Shown here in pieces: positions 16,395 to 25,558 of a DNA stretch of 34,227 nt (position 1 is the first letter of the stretch; each line of letters begins with the position of its first letter). The position numbers were made by a program, and so were the translations under genes. Source of the DNA: Cellvibrionales bacterium UBA3090 (GTDB lineage: Bacteria; Pseudomonadota; Gammaproteobacteria; Pseudomonadales; Porticoccaceae); assembly GCA_002367235.1 (NCBI GenBank), contig DFBC01000006.1, positions 1 to 34,227 of the forward strand, written 5' to 3'. The notes beneath the pieces are model-generated. The model searched no databases, was not told the DNA's origin, and saw nothing but the letters and a program-made list of their open reading frames with translations.

Positions 16395-17882
16395 TTAGAT
16401 ATCATCCCACTCTGATACGGGAGTATTGGTGACTGACCGCTCCCTGTAGGCGGCAACAAGTCTCCGGCAGGCCTCCTGTCTACTAATGTTACGTTCCAAT
16501 AAAGATGAATAATTCGTCAATTGCCACATTGCACCATTCCGACCACGGCTTAGACGGCCTTCAATGATTCCGAGCAATCGCCTGGACTCTACGTCACTAA
16601 CACCTATTTTCTTCAACCCTTCGGCTGCAAGCGGCAAGAGTTGGCATACCACCTCCGATAGCGACTTTTCCTGAAGTCCATTCTGAAAAATATCTGGCCA
16701 GAGAATCTTGGCATTTAATCCAAATTGAGAGGCCCGATAAAAATTATACTCTGCATAAGAGAATGGAAGAGCCGATACGAGCGAGTCGATCCTATCGACT
16801 AAACCTTCTGCCAAGCCAATAAATAGCGCGGCATTTGCCGCCATATCAACCGGTGTTGGCCCTGCGGGCAATGCACGCATTTCAATTCGCAAATGAGCAT
16901 CGCCCTCGGGATCATAAATTGGCCTATTCCATGACCAAATAGTCCCATCGTGCAAACAAAGCTCATCCAGACGCGGAATTCCGCCTTGCTTGACGAGCTT
17001 GACGGGATCTTCATCCGACATCAGTGGAATCATCGGGCGATACAACTGAACCATCTCTCGGAATAAAGACATCGGATCACTACCCAGCCACCCTTGACCA
17101 AAACTCACTCTGGCGGGATTCTGCCACTCATTACCTGTGCCATCGGGACCATCAATCGACTGCTTAAACAAGGGTACTCGAGTTTCCTGCCACAAACGGT
17201 GACCCAATAACAGCGGGGAATTAGCTGATACACCAAGCACCAATGGTGTAACTAGCTGAATACAGTTCCAGAGAGGCGCAAATCGAGGCAAGTCCATTCG
17301 GTAATGAAGCTGAAAAGAGGTACAAGCTCCTTCCAGAGTTACATCACCCTGCACCAAGTGAATAGCATCTTCACCATCGATATTAATGCCATATGACGTG
17401 TCCCGCATCTGATGAAGTATATTCTTCAGGACGTGATAACGAGGCTCATCTGTCATCGCGCCTTCGCCGTAGTCCTCAGGCCGGAGCGTTGGAAGAATGC
17501 CAATGGGCAAGACAAATCCTTGCTGGAGAGAAACCAGCGTTTGCAGCCGATCAAGTGTATCGAGCATTTGTTGTTCAAGGGCAGAAAATGGCTCGCCCGC
17601 AGCTGACACCGGGCTGAAATTGTATTCAAGATTATAACGGTTTAATTCGAGTGTCAGGAGAGGGTCTGCATACTGCTTTTGGATCGCCACATTATCAAAC
17701 AGTGGCGCGCCCTTACTATCGAGAAGATACAGCTCAAGCTCCGCACCAATACTCGCTTCACCCTGGCCAAAACCCGGCCTTTCAAGTAGTAGTTCAAGCG
17801 CATTCAAACACCGATGTAATTTACGCTCAAAAGCCTTGAAATCTCGCTTACTGAAACTGGTTTTGTCTATTGATTTTCCCAT
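16395..17882 (-). CDS. GCS2-type glutamate-cysteine ligase family protein
   Basis: This 495-residue protein belongs to the carboxylate-amine/glutamate-cysteine ligase superfamily, which joins a carboxylate (usually the gamma-carboxyl of glutamate) to an amine with ATP. Visible motifs are GAELELYLLD near residues 46-55 (metal-binding glutamates), EYNFSP, the central VQGDVTLEGACTSFQLHY segment and HLRIEMRALPAGPTP near the end of the catalytic core. It is longer than YbdK-type ligases (about 370) and differs from classical GshA, so true glutathione synthesis is unlikely to be its role. ATG at 17882 has AGGGAG four bases upstream; a GTG nine codons earlier is rejected. It lies 99 bases after the glutamate-synthase-like gene and 128 bases before the M14 gene, probably in one transcript. 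Confidence 0.85.
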   Translation of the reverse strand: MGKSIDKTSFSKRDFKAFERKLHRCLNALELLLERPGFGQGEASIGAELELYLLDSKGAPLFDNVAIQKQYADPLLTLELNRYNLEYNFSPVSAAGEPFSALEQQMLDTLDRLQTLVSLQQGFVLPIGILPTLRPEDYGEGAMTDEPRYHVLKNILHQMRDTSYGINIDGEDAIHLVQGDVTLEGACTSFQLHYRMDLPRFAPLWNCIQLVTPLVLGVSANSPLLLGHRLWQETRVPLFKQSIDGPDGTGNEWQNPARVSFGQGWLGSDPMSLFREMVQLYRPMIPLMSDEDPVKLVKQGGIPRLDELCLHDGTIWSWNRPIYDPEGDAHLRIEMRALPAGPTPVDMAANAALFIGLAEGLVDRIDSLVSALPFSYAEYNFYRASQFGLNAKILWPDIFQNGLQEKSLSEVVCQLLPLAAEGLKKIGVSDVESRRLLGIIEGRLSRGRNGAMWQLTNYSSLLERNISRQEACRRLVAAYRERSVTNTPVSEWDDI

Positions 17883-17981
17883 CCCACTCCCTTTAATGGG
17901 GAAACTCACCCGAGGTAAAACCGCTGGATCAACTTGTATTACAGTTTAGTTCATGATCTTCTTACTGTAGAACTTGTTGAT

Positions 17982-19538
17982 TTACTCCATATTTATTATT
18001 TTTTGATTGCCGCTCTCACCCATTGATGCACGCACCATTGACCCATCCGGCACAGAGGGATAAAGGCTTTCAAGAGTGACGGAGCGACCTGATTGAGTGA
18101 CGACTCTGGAATGAATTCGCTTTAATTGACGAGGCTCTAATACGCCACATGAGTGAGCAATCATCCCGACATCATAGGTCATATTAAAAACATAATTGGC
18201 CACCCGTTCAGACTTAACCTCCGGGTTCAAACCACGCTGCAACTTAGGATCATGCGTTGTCACACCGGTAGGACAGGTGTTTTTATTACACTGCATCGCC
18301 TGAATACAGCCCAGAGAAAACATAAACCCACGCGCACTGACGACAAAATCAGCCCCCATGCAGAGAGCCCAGGCAACACCCGAAGGTACGATCATTTTTC
18401 CAGAAGCTATCACCTTAATACGATCGCGCAACCCGTAGCCTCTCAGTAGATCGACAACTTCAGGTAGACTCTCACAAATAGGCAGCCCCATATAATCCAG
18501 CAAAGGCTTGGGTGCCGCACCGGAACCCCCTTCTGCACCATCTATTGTGATGAAATCGGGCGCAACCTCTTCACCCCGCTCAACAATCAACTGAAGAAGC
18601 TCCTCCAGCCAGAGCGAGTCCCCGATAACGCACTTAAAGCCCACCGGTTTCCCGGTGATATTACGCACTCTGGCAATCATCGCCAGCAAGCTTTCAGCAT
18701 CGACAATTTCAGCATGACGATTGGGACTTATGGCATCTCTACCTATTTCAATTGCCCGAATAGTAGCGATCTCTTCAGTCACTTTGGCTCCCGGTAAAAT
18801 CCCACCTTTTCCAGGCTTGGCCCCCTGACTTAATTTAATCTCAAACATTTTCACCTCAGGGTGCACGGAAACTTTCCGTAAACGCTCTTCACTGAGGTTG
18901 CCATTCCCATCACAAACGCCAAACTTGGCGGTACCGATTTGAAAAACAAGATCACACCCGCCTTCCAGGTGATACGGAGACAGCCCCCCTTCTCCCGTAT
19001 TCAACCAACAACCTGACTTGGCAGCACCTTGAGAAAGTGCTCGCACGGCCGGTTTTGACAAGGCACCAAAGCTCATACCAGAAATATTGATTAGCGAGGC
19101 TGTTGTATAGGGGTGATCGCAATGAGGACCAATGGTCACAGGGCTGGGAGCCACAGCATCCTCACCCCGGGTAGGATAGGCGCAGTTGACAAAATAGATG
19201 GAGCCTTCCGGGCGCAAGTCTCGGGTAGAACCAAAGGCAAGGGTTCTATCAATATTTTTTGCTGCCCGATAAACCCAGGATCGTTCAGCTCTGTTAAATG
19301 GTAACTCCTCTCGGTCCATCGCAAAAAAATACTGCCGAAAGAATTCTCCCATATGCTCAAATAAATAACGGAAACGACCAATCACGGGATAATTTCGACG
19401 AACAGCATGGCGTGTTTGGGTTACGTCTATAACGTAGACGATGGCAATCAAAACGATGCCCAGCCCCATCAGCACGACGAAAAATGCGGCTAAAAAATTG
19501 AGTATGGTATATACCCAACTAGTAGCGATTGTTTCCAT
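17982..19538 (-). CDS. Membrane-anchored FMN-binding glutamate synthase family protein
   Basis: The 518-residue protein has one N-terminal membrane helix (about residues 12-38) followed by the FMN-binding TIM barrel of the large glutamate synthase subunit: ISGMSFGALSKPA, GEGGLSPYH, KLSQGAKPGKGG, TIDGAEGGSGAAP and a 3Fe-4S cysteine set Cys411, Cys417 and Cys422 (CIQAMQCNKNTC). The glutamine amidotransferase and C-terminal glutamate synthase domains are absent, so it cannot be a full GltB and needs another ammonia or substrate source. The family is widespread but its reaction is not settled. The start ATG is well supported by AAGGAG six bases upstream. It is first in the three-gene minus-strand unit. 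Confidence 0.9.
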   Translation of the reverse strand: METIATSWVYTILNFLAAFFVVLMGLGIVLIAIVYVIDVTQTRHAVRRNYPVIGRFRYLFEHMGEFFRQYFFAMDREELPFNRAERSWVYRAAKNIDRTLAFGSTRDLRPEGSIYFVNCAYPTRGEDAVAPSPVTIGPHCDHPYTTASLINISGMSFGALSKPAVRALSQGAAKSGCWLNTGEGGLSPYHLEGGCDLVFQIGTAKFGVCDGNGNLSEERLRKVSVHPEVKMFEIKLSQGAKPGKGGILPGAKVTEEIATIRAIEIGRDAISPNRHAEIVDAESLLAMIARVRNITGKPVGFKCVIGDSLWLEELLQLIVERGEEVAPDFITIDGAEGGSGAAPKPLLDYMGLPICESLPEVVDLLRGYGLRDRIKVIASGKMIVPSGVAWALCMGADFVVSARGFMFSLGCIQAMQCNKNTCPTGVTTHDPKLQRGLNPEVKSERVANYVFNMTYDVGMIAHSCGVLEPRQLKRIHSRVVTQSGRSVTLESLYPSVPDGSMVRASMGESGNQKIINME

Positions 19539-19659
19539 AATGTGCTCCTTCTTCTGGTTTTATCTAACTATTTAGCCCGTACTAGACCATGGTATACCTG
19601 ATAAGTTTTTTGCCCTATGCAACAATCATTATGCTACGCCGCAAACAGTTCTAATCCAA

Positions 19660-19689
19660 TTGACTTAAGCGGTAGTGTCTGTCGATAAA
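19660..19689 (+). promoter_or_regulatory. Probable promoter of the DUF2062 gene
   Basis: TTGACT (19660-19665) and GATAAA (19684-19689) are separated by 18 bases. Transcription would begin about 35 bases before the ATG at 19732, which supports that start over a GTG at 19675 lying inside the promoter. Confidence 0.55.
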
Positions 19690-19731
19690 ACTGTGCATAA
19701 TCGCGCCTTATTTCTTGCTGGCCTCAAGAAA

Positions 19732-20262
19732 ATGCCAAAGAAAATTTTACGTAATTGGTTACCTGACCCTCACAAGATCACCGAAAGTCGTGCTATTCGA
19801 TGGATGGGCCCGTTATTCAGGGATCCTAACTTATTTCACATCAACCGATCTTCTATCTCGGCATCTTTCTTTATTGGCATATTTTGTGCCTTTCTCCCCA
19901 TTCCGGGGCAGACCATTGTCGCGGCACTACTGGCACTAATGTTTCGTACGAACTTACCCGTTGCCATGGCATTAATCTGGATTAGCAACCCACTAACCTT
20001 TACCCCTATTTTCTTGTTCAGCTACGGTGTCGGCGTCTTGCTTCTTGGTCAGGAAGCGATCACATTCAGCATTGAGCTAAGTTGGGACTGGGTGATTTCT
20101 CAAAGTGAGGCCATCTGGCTACCACTACTAACCGGAAGCTTGCTATGCGGTTTGGTCTTTGGCGGTATTGCCTACTTAGTTATCCATTACCTATGGCGCT
20201 GGAAAGTCATAAAAAATTGGGATGCACGCAATAAGAAAAGACTGAAAAGTAATCAACTCTAG
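19732..20262 (+). CDS. DUF2062 membrane protein
   Basis: The 176-residue protein has the DUF2062 hallmarks: the opening MPKKILRNWLPDPHKI, DPNLFHINRSSIS, then FIGIFCAFLPIPGQTIVAALLAL and the ISNPLTFTP segment between helices. Three or four membrane helices are predicted and the C-terminus is basic. The function of the family is not established. An upstream GTG (19675) would add 19 residues but falls inside the likely promoter. The ribosome-binding site is weak. It converges with lolE, 25 bases away, and no clear terminator lies between them. Confidence 0.88.
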   Translation: MPKKILRNWLPDPHKITESRAIRWMGPLFRDPNLFHINRSSISASFFIGIFCAFLPIPGQTIVAALLALMFRTNLPVAMALIWISNPLTFTPIFLFSYGVGVLLLGQEAITFSIELSWDWVISQSEAIWLPLLTGSLLCGLVFGGIAYLVIHYLWRWKVIKNWDARNKKRLKSNQL

Positions 20263-20287
20263 TCAGGCAATCAATAGAATTAAATGG

Positions 20288-21526
20288 CTATTCGTAGCGC
20301 AAGACTTCTGCTGGCCGAGTTCGAGCAGCTCGTATCGCAGGATATAGCGTCGCAACAAAATTTAGCCCTAATGCCACGATCACCACCAACAATACGTCCC
20401 CCCAAACCAGCTCTGAAGGCAAGTAGTCAATGGGATAAACTTCAGAGTTAAGAAAACGAAGTCCCAGCAATTTTTCCAACCCACCTACAAGCGCAGATGC
20501 TTGCCAGGCACAAACAACACCGATTAATGCGCCAAGCATTGAACCTACTGCACCAATAAAAAAGCCTTGGGTCAAAAAGGTGGCAATAATTTCACCATTT
20601 GTTGCACCCTGTGTTTTGAGAATAGCGATGGCCGGGCGTTTATCTATGACCGTCATCATCAACATTGAAATCACATTAAATACGGCAATACCAATAATTA
20701 AAAACACTAGGAGGGAAACCATGTTTCGCGACATTTTTATGGCTTGATAGAGATTGCCATGGGTTTGAATCCAGTCAGAAAAGCGATAGCCTGAAGGAAG
20801 TGATCTAAGGATATTAAACCCAGTTTGACGTGCCTGAAAAACGTCATCCAGCTTGATCTGCATTCCCTGAGGGAGACCGTTGGTGCTTGCCAACACGCCA
20901 ACAACATCCAGCCTCGCTATTGCCAAACGTTGATCTAGAGCAGTGTGAGTCTCGAAAATCCCTACGATATTAAACACACTCAGCTTTGGTGCCAATGACC
21001 GTTTATTGTCCTTACCAGCTTGAGGAACTAACAATGACACTCGATCCCCCACTTCAGCAGAGAGCCTGCTGGCCACCCCTTTCGCTAAAAGTAACCCACT
21101 ACCTTCGCCATTTAATGACGAAAGAAGTTGCGGTGACACAAACCCACCGATGAATGGTTGACTTAAGTCTTCAGAAAGCCCAAGCACCTCGACAGGATGG
21201 GTGTTGCTTTGCTTCGCCAGCAACCCCTCAATTTGGGCAAAGGGCATCGCCGCATGAACATTTTCAATGGATTCTAACCTTTGCTTCAAGGCGATGGCAT
21301 CACCAACGCCACGCTCTTTAAAGAGTCGAACATGCGGAACGGAACCGAGAATTCGCGTTTCCATTTCATGGTCAAAACCATTCATGATGGACATCACCAC
21401 GACCAATAATGCAACGCCCAAGACCAACCCCAGAATGGCTAGAAAGGAGATAAACGAAACCAGCCGATTAGTACTACCCGAGGTAAAATGCCTTAGGCCT
21501 ACAAAAATAGGAAATGGACTAAACAT
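20288..21526 (-). CDS. lolE: Lipoprotein-releasing ABC permease LolE (second permease)
   Basis: LolE pairs with LolC and LolD to extract outer-membrane lipoproteins from the inner membrane and pass them to LolA. The 412 residues have an N-terminal helix (about 22-48) with SIMNGFDHEMETRIL, a large periplasmic domain, and three C-terminal helices with the FtsX-like core (AILKTQGATNGEI). The protein ends ARTRPAEVLRYE, the usual C-terminus of these permeases. The start ATG is one base after the lolD stop. The LolC/LolE names are given by order in the operon; the two permeases are similar, so they could be swapped. Confidence 0.92.
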   Translation of the reverse strand: MFSPFPIFVGLRHFTSGSTNRLVSFISFLAILGLVLGVALLVVVMSIMNGFDHEMETRILGSVPHVRLFKERGVGDAIALKQRLESIENVHAAMPFAQIEGLLAKQSNTHPVEVLGLSEDLSQPFIGGFVSPQLLSSLNGEGSGLLLAKGVASRLSAEVGDRVSLLVPQAGKDNKRSLAPKLSVFNIVGIFETHTALDQRLAIARLDVVGVLASTNGLPQGMQIKLDDVFQARQTGFNILRSLPSGYRFSDWIQTHGNLYQAIKMSRNMVSLLVFLIIGIAVFNVISMLMMTVIDKRPAIAILKTQGATNGEIIATFLTQGFFIGAVGSMLGALIGVVCAWQASALVGGLEKLLGLRFLNSEVYPIDYLPSELVWGDVLLVVIVALGLNFVATLYPAIRAARTRPAEVLRYE

Positions 21527-21527
21527 T

Positions 21528-22250
21528 TCAGCAACCTTGAGCCTGCAACTTAGTCGTGCCTGTCACATCAACCAGTTTTCCACCATCCAGTGACAGCACT
21601 CGATCCATTTGTGAAGCCACATGCTGCTCGTGGGTGACAACCACAAAACTTATCGCCAGCTCTCGATTCAACTCTAGTAGCAGAGAAAGTACTTTTTCAG
21701 CCGTTGCAGGATCGAGGTTACCGGTGGGCTCGTCCATCAATACGCAGGCTGGATGCGCAACCAAAGCTCGGGCAATGGCAACGCGTTGACGTTCGCCACC
21801 TGATAGTTCTGATGGATTGTGGTGACAACGATGCGCCAAACCCACCTGATGCAGAATCTCCTCTGCCCTGCTCCGGGCTTCTGCCACCGAAACCTTGGCA
21901 ATCAATAAGGGCATAGCCACATTTTCAAGCGCCGAAAACTCATTGAGCAAATGATGAAACTGATAGACAAAACCTAAATTTCTATTCCGCCACCTGGCTC
22001 GCTGGGATTCATTCATATCAGCCAAATCAGAACCCATGACTTTTACCGTACCGGCAGAAGGATCATCCAACCCTCCCAACAGATTTAACAAGGTGGTCTT
22101 TCCTGAGCCAGAAGCACCCACGATAGCGACGCGCTCTCCTGGGCTAACCATCAGATCAAGGTCTTCAATCACTGCGACTTTATCAGCACCCTGAACATAA
22201 GCTTTCGACAATTGCTGACATTGTAATACCCACTGATTCTTATCGGTCAT
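21528..22250 (-). CDS. lolD: Lipoprotein-releasing ABC ATPase LolD
   Basis: LolD drives lipoprotein release with ATP. With the start at 22250 the protein has 240 residues: Walker A GASGSGKT (45-52), the family insert YQFHHLLNEFSALENVAMPL, signature LSGGERQR and Walker B CVLMDEPTGNLD. The start ATG overlaps the lolC stop region by 11 bases and has GGAGG nine bases upstream. The longer frame to 22286 is rejected because it runs further into lolC without a ribosome-binding site. Confidence 0.96.
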   Translation of the reverse strand: MTDKNQWVLQCQQLSKAYVQGADKVAVIEDLDLMVSPGERVAIVGASGSGKTTLLNLLGGLDDPSAGTVKVMGSDLADMNESQRARWRNRNLGFVYQFHHLLNEFSALENVAMPLLIAKVSVAEARSRAEEILHQVGLAHRCHHNPSELSGGERQRVAIARALVAHPACVLMDEPTGNLDPATAEKVLSLLLELNRELAISFVVVTHEQHVASQMDRVLSLDGGKLVDVTGTTKLQAQGC

Positions 22251-23484
22251 AACGTAATGCCTCCGCAGGTAGAACCTGGCCAGCACGGCTAGCAGGATAT
22301 AACGTAGCCAAGAGGCTTAAAACCAACCCAAACGAACACACCAGAGCTACATCCTCCCACAATAATTTCGAAGGCAGCTGACTAATAAAATAAACATTGG
22401 GGTCAAACACTTGGAAACCTATTATTTGCTCCAACCAGCCCACAATATCACCAACAAACATAGCCAGCAGACAGCCCAACGTGCCACCCGCCACCACGCC
22501 AAGACAGCCAATCACACTACCTTGAATCATAAAGATCCAGGATACAGTCTTAGCTGTAGCCCCCAGAGTGCGTAGAACTGCTATATCTCGCCGCTTATCA
22601 GCAACCACCAAGACAAGACTGGCAATAATGTTAAAAGCCGCCACAGCAATAATTGCAGCCAATAAGGTACCCACAACCTTTTTTTCCATTTTGATGGCCT
22701 GAAACAAACTAGCCAAGTCTTCGGCCCAAGTTCGAACCTTGTATTTTTTACCCGCTTGCTTTTCAAGCGCTTTTGCCATCGAATCAATTGAATATGGATC
22801 AGATACACGCAATTTTATACCGCTGACTTTGTCGCCAAAACGTAAGAGTTTTTGACCATCCTTGTAGTGGATAAATGCCAAGTTATTATCCACCTGCGCC
22901 CCGACCTGAAAGACACCGACAACCTTAAAGCGCTTGTACCGTGGAAAAATACCAGCAGGTGTCACATTGAGCGATGGAATAGAGAGAATAACCGAATCCC
23001 CGATTATGACGCCTAGAGACCGAGCAAGTAGATTTCCTAACACTATGCCATATTCTCCGGACTGCAAATATTCGATATCACCAACCACCATATGTTGGCT
23101 TATGGTGTTCACACCCTCTTCATACGATGGGTCTACACCCTGTATTAAGACGCCCTGGCTTAAACCCGATGCAGACAACAACCCATAGGCCTCCACAAAC
23201 GGGGCATAGGCTTCTACATTGCTGACATTAACAGTTCGAGCACCCAGTTGCCGCCACTCCTCGACACCCCGGTCACTGGTTAAAGTAATGTGGGGCACCA
23301 CATTGAGGATTCTATTTTTGATCTCATGGTCGAAACCATTCATAACAGAAAGCACAACGACTAATGCCATAACACCAATTGTCATCGCTATAAAAGACAG
23401 TAATGAGATGAAAGACACGAATCCGTTGCGCCGCTTACTGCGGATGTAGCGTAAACCGATAAATAGGGGTAGGTTGGCATTCAT
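22240..23484 (-). CDS. lolC: Lipoprotein-releasing ABC permease LolC (first permease)
   Basis: The 414-residue permease starts MNANLPLFIGLRYIRSKRRN, has a first membrane helix with LSVMNGFDHEIKNRIL, a periplasmic domain of about 200 residues and three C-terminal helices with DIAVLRTLGATAKTV, and ends LPAEALRYDR. This is the LolC/LolE topology. It is first in lolC-lolD-lolE, so it is named LolC. No clear ribosome-binding site is visible before ATG 23484, so translation may be weak or begin in an unusual way. It is divergent from the small exported protein gene across 165 bases. Confidence 0.93.
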   Translation of the reverse strand: MNANLPLFIGLRYIRSKRRNGFVSFISLLSFIAMTIGVMALVVVLSVMNGFDHEIKNRILNVVPHITLTSDRGVEEWRQLGARTVNVSNVEAYAPFVEAYGLLSASGLSQGVLIQGVDPSYEEGVNTISQHMVVGDIEYLQSGEYGIVLGNLLARSLGVIIGDSVILSIPSLNVTPAGIFPRYKRFKVVGVFQVGAQVDNNLAFIHYKDGQKLLRFGDKVSGIKLRVSDPYSIDSMAKALEKQAGKKYKVRTWAEDLASLFQAIKMEKKVVGTLLAAIIAVAAFNIIASLVLVVADKRRDIAVLRTLGATAKTVSWIFMIQGSVIGCLGVVAGGTLGCLLAMFVGDIVGWLEQIIGFQVFDPNVYFISQLPSKLLWEDVALVCSFGLVLSLLATLYPASRAGQVLPAEALRYDR

Positions 23485-23575
23485 TGAAAAGCATTAAAAC
23501 GGAATCACGCAGGTCAAACAAGCAACCATTTATGTGATTGATTAGATGTTTATTCCATCGCTCACAATTTTGCAG

Positions 23576-23606
23576 TTGCACTTATTACATTTCAGCTTAC
23601 TATAAT
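23576..23606 (+). promoter_or_regulatory. Probable promoter of the BamE-like small protein gene
   Basis: A perfect TATAAT lies at 23601-23606, about 45 bases before the ATG. TTGCAC at 23576-23581 could be the -35 but sits 19 bases away, longer than ideal. Confidence 0.55.
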
Positions 23607-23649
23607 GAGGGTACAGATGACGAACGACAGGTAATAAGGGATCCATACC

Positions 23650-23946
23650 ATGAACAAACTTTTGCTACCCATCAGCTTTTTTTGCTGTTTATCTCTGCCG
23701 CTGGTAGCCGATGAAATCACCATTCCTGTCGGCCAGCAGGCTGTCGAGAAACAGGGTATCGAACGCCCCACCCAAGGTATCACCAAGGATCAAGTGCAAG
23801 CACGTTATGGCGAGCCTCAACAATTGAATGGTCCAGTAGGGGAACCACCCATATCATCTTGGGAATATGAAAATTTTGTAGTTTATTTTGAATACGACCG
23901 AGTGCTTCACTCAGTCCTAAAACGCAATGGCAACGCCCCGGAATAA
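23650..23946 (+). CDS. Small exported protein with BamE/SmpA-OmlA-like domain
   Basis: The 98-residue protein begins with a signal peptide (basic MNK, hydrophobic core to about residue 19, likely cleavage after LVA before Asp21). The cysteines at 12-13 do not form a proper lipobox, so it should be a soluble periplasmic protein. The mature part GITKDQVQARYGEPQQLNG, then SWEYENFVVYFEYDRVLHSVLKR, follows the SmpA/OmlA (BamE-like) pattern: a turn, a V--RYG-P motif and a W-Y plus V-F strand pair. BamE itself is a lipoprotein, so this is a relative and not BamE. A good promoter and an AAGGG site precede it; a hairpin follows. The function is unknown. Confidence 0.82.
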   Translation: MNKLLLPISFFCCLSLPLVADEITIPVGQQAVEKQGIERPTQGITKDQVQARYGEPQQLNGPVGEPPISSWEYENFVVYFEYDRVLHSVLKRNGNAPE

Positions 23947-23968
23947 CCAGATCACTATCCACTACAAT

Positions 23969-24000
23969 AAATGCCAGACAATGAGAAGTTTCTGGCATTT
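23969..24000. terminator. Convergent terminator hairpin between the small protein gene and sthA
   Basis: Perfect 10-bp arms (23969-23978 and 23991-24000) enclose a 12-base loop between two convergent genes. A/T-rich ends give partial U runs on both strands, so it may serve both. Confidence 0.65.
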
Positions 24001-24017
24001 ATTACATTTATAACACC

Positions 24018-25436
24018 CTAGATAACCAGCTTTCTAGATTCTCTATTCAATCTATTAATGCCATTAATTGCAGCCAGACGATAAGCCTCTGCCATAGTGG
24101 GATAATTGAAGGTCGTGCGAATAAAATACTCGATAGTATTGGCATCACCAGGCTGATTCATAATTGCCTGGCCGATATGAATAATCTCAGCAGCCTCAGC
24201 ACCAAAACAGTGTACACCAAGGATTTGCAGCGTCTCTTGATGGAAGAGAATCTTTAAAACACCCACTTCCTCACCGGAAATATGTGCTCTGGCAATATTT
24301 TTGAAGTAAGCACGACCAATTTCATAAGGTACTTGTTGTTCTGTCAATTCCGACTCAGTCTTACCCACAAAGCTGATTTCTGGAATGGTGTAAATACCTG
24401 TTGCGACATCATCCACATGGTACACCTTAGACAGACCACACATGTGGCCGGCCGCCGATCGACCTTGGTCATAGGCTGCACCGGCGAGAGCAGGCCAACC
24501 AACGACATCACCAGCGGCATAGATATTCTCGACTGAGGTTTGGTAGTTTTCATTTACTGTTACCTGTCCTCGGGCATCGACATCCAAACCCATCGCCTCA
24601 AGGCCCATATTTCGAGTATTACCACTACGTCCGTTACACCACAACAGAGCCTCTGCGTGGATTCGCTTCCCAGACTTCAACTCCATTGTGACGCCATTGT
24701 CACGAGTTTCTATACGTGCATATTCCTCTTTATGGCGAACCGTGACATTCAAGTCCCGTAAGTGATAACTTAAAGCATCTGAAATCTCATCATCCAGAAA
24801 TTCGAGCAGACCATCTCGAGTGTTTACCAGATCAACCCGCGTATCTAAACCAGCAAAAATGGATGCATATTCACAACCAATAACACCGGCACCATAGATA
24901 ATGATATTACGAGGCGTTCGGTCAAGGCTAAGTATGGAATCGCTATCAAAAATACAGGGGTGTTTAAAATCTACATCCGATGGATGATAGGGGCTAGATC
25001 CTGTGGCAATGAGGAAATATCGACCCTTAATTTTATCGTAAGTCCCATCGCTTTTTTTAAGCTCTAAATTATGCGCATCTACAAAATTAGCCCGGCCAAC
25101 ATGAAATTTGATTCTATTTCTGGCGTACTCGCGGGTTCGACCTTCAACCTGCTTTCTAATGACCTGATCTGCAGCCTGCATCACTTCGGCAAATGAACAC
25201 CAACGCGGCTCACCCAAAGAGCGAAACATCGACATAGTATTAAATTGGACCATTCGGCGTACTGAGTGCCTAAGAGCTTTAGAAGGAATCGTTCCAAGGT
25301 GCGTACAATTACCACCTACCATTGAACGTTCGTCAACTACAGCGACTGACCAGCCCTGTTTCACTGCCGACATGGCAGCACCTTCACCAGCTGGACCACT
25401 GCCAATAATTACCAGATCATATTGAAAATCTGCCAT
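24018..25436 (-). CDS. sthA: Soluble pyridine nucleotide transhydrogenase SthA
   Basis: SthA is a soluble flavoprotein that moves reducing equivalents between NADPH and NAD+. The 472 residues show the FAD-binding GSGPAGEGA (12-20) and GGNCTHLGTIPSKALRH with Cys44 only: the second redox cysteine of dihydrolipoamide dehydrogenases is replaced by Thr, as in known SthA. The NAD(P)-binding motif GAGVIGCEYASIFA and the C-terminal dimer interface (RTTFNYPTMAEAYRLAAING) are present. The length agrees with the family (about 465). It is a single gene, with the next upstream gene ppiD 160 bases away. Confidence 0.96.
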   Translation of the reverse strand: MADFQYDLVIIGSGPAGEGAAMSAVKQGWSVAVVDERSMVGGNCTHLGTIPSKALRHSVRRMVQFNTMSMFRSLGEPRWCSFAEVMQAADQVIRKQVEGRTREYARNRIKFHVGRANFVDAHNLELKKSDGTYDKIKGRYFLIATGSSPYHPSDVDFKHPCIFDSDSILSLDRTPRNIIIYGAGVIGCEYASIFAGLDTRVDLVNTRDGLLEFLDDEISDALSYHLRDLNVTVRHKEEYARIETRDNGVTMELKSGKRIHAEALLWCNGRSGNTRNMGLEAMGLDVDARGQVTVNENYQTSVENIYAAGDVVGWPALAGAAYDQGRSAAGHMCGLSKVYHVDDVATGIYTIPEISFVGKTESELTEQQVPYEIGRAYFKNIARAHISGEEVGVLKILFHQETLQILGVHCFGAEAAEIIHIGQAIMNQPGDANTIEYFIRTTFNYPTMAEAYRLAAINGINRLNRESRKLVI

Positions 25437-25558
25437 CTATCACTACTCCACATGCGCTTGGGCTATCTGGGCTATTTCATGCTCGTGTGTTGTGAACATC
25501 CTAACCAGAGATACAATGCCCCTTTGGTGTTATTTAGGTATTTTACATCGAGGTTACT

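Noticed and set aside
19675..19731. GTG start giving a 195-residue DUF2062 protein
   Set aside because: The extension lies in the promoter region and is not part of the conserved domain; ATG at 19732 gives the usual start.
24018..25436. Dihydrolipoamide dehydrogenase as an alternative call for sthA
   Set aside because: The second redox cysteine is replaced by Thr in CTHLGTIPSK, the pattern of SthA and not of lipoamide dehydrogenase.
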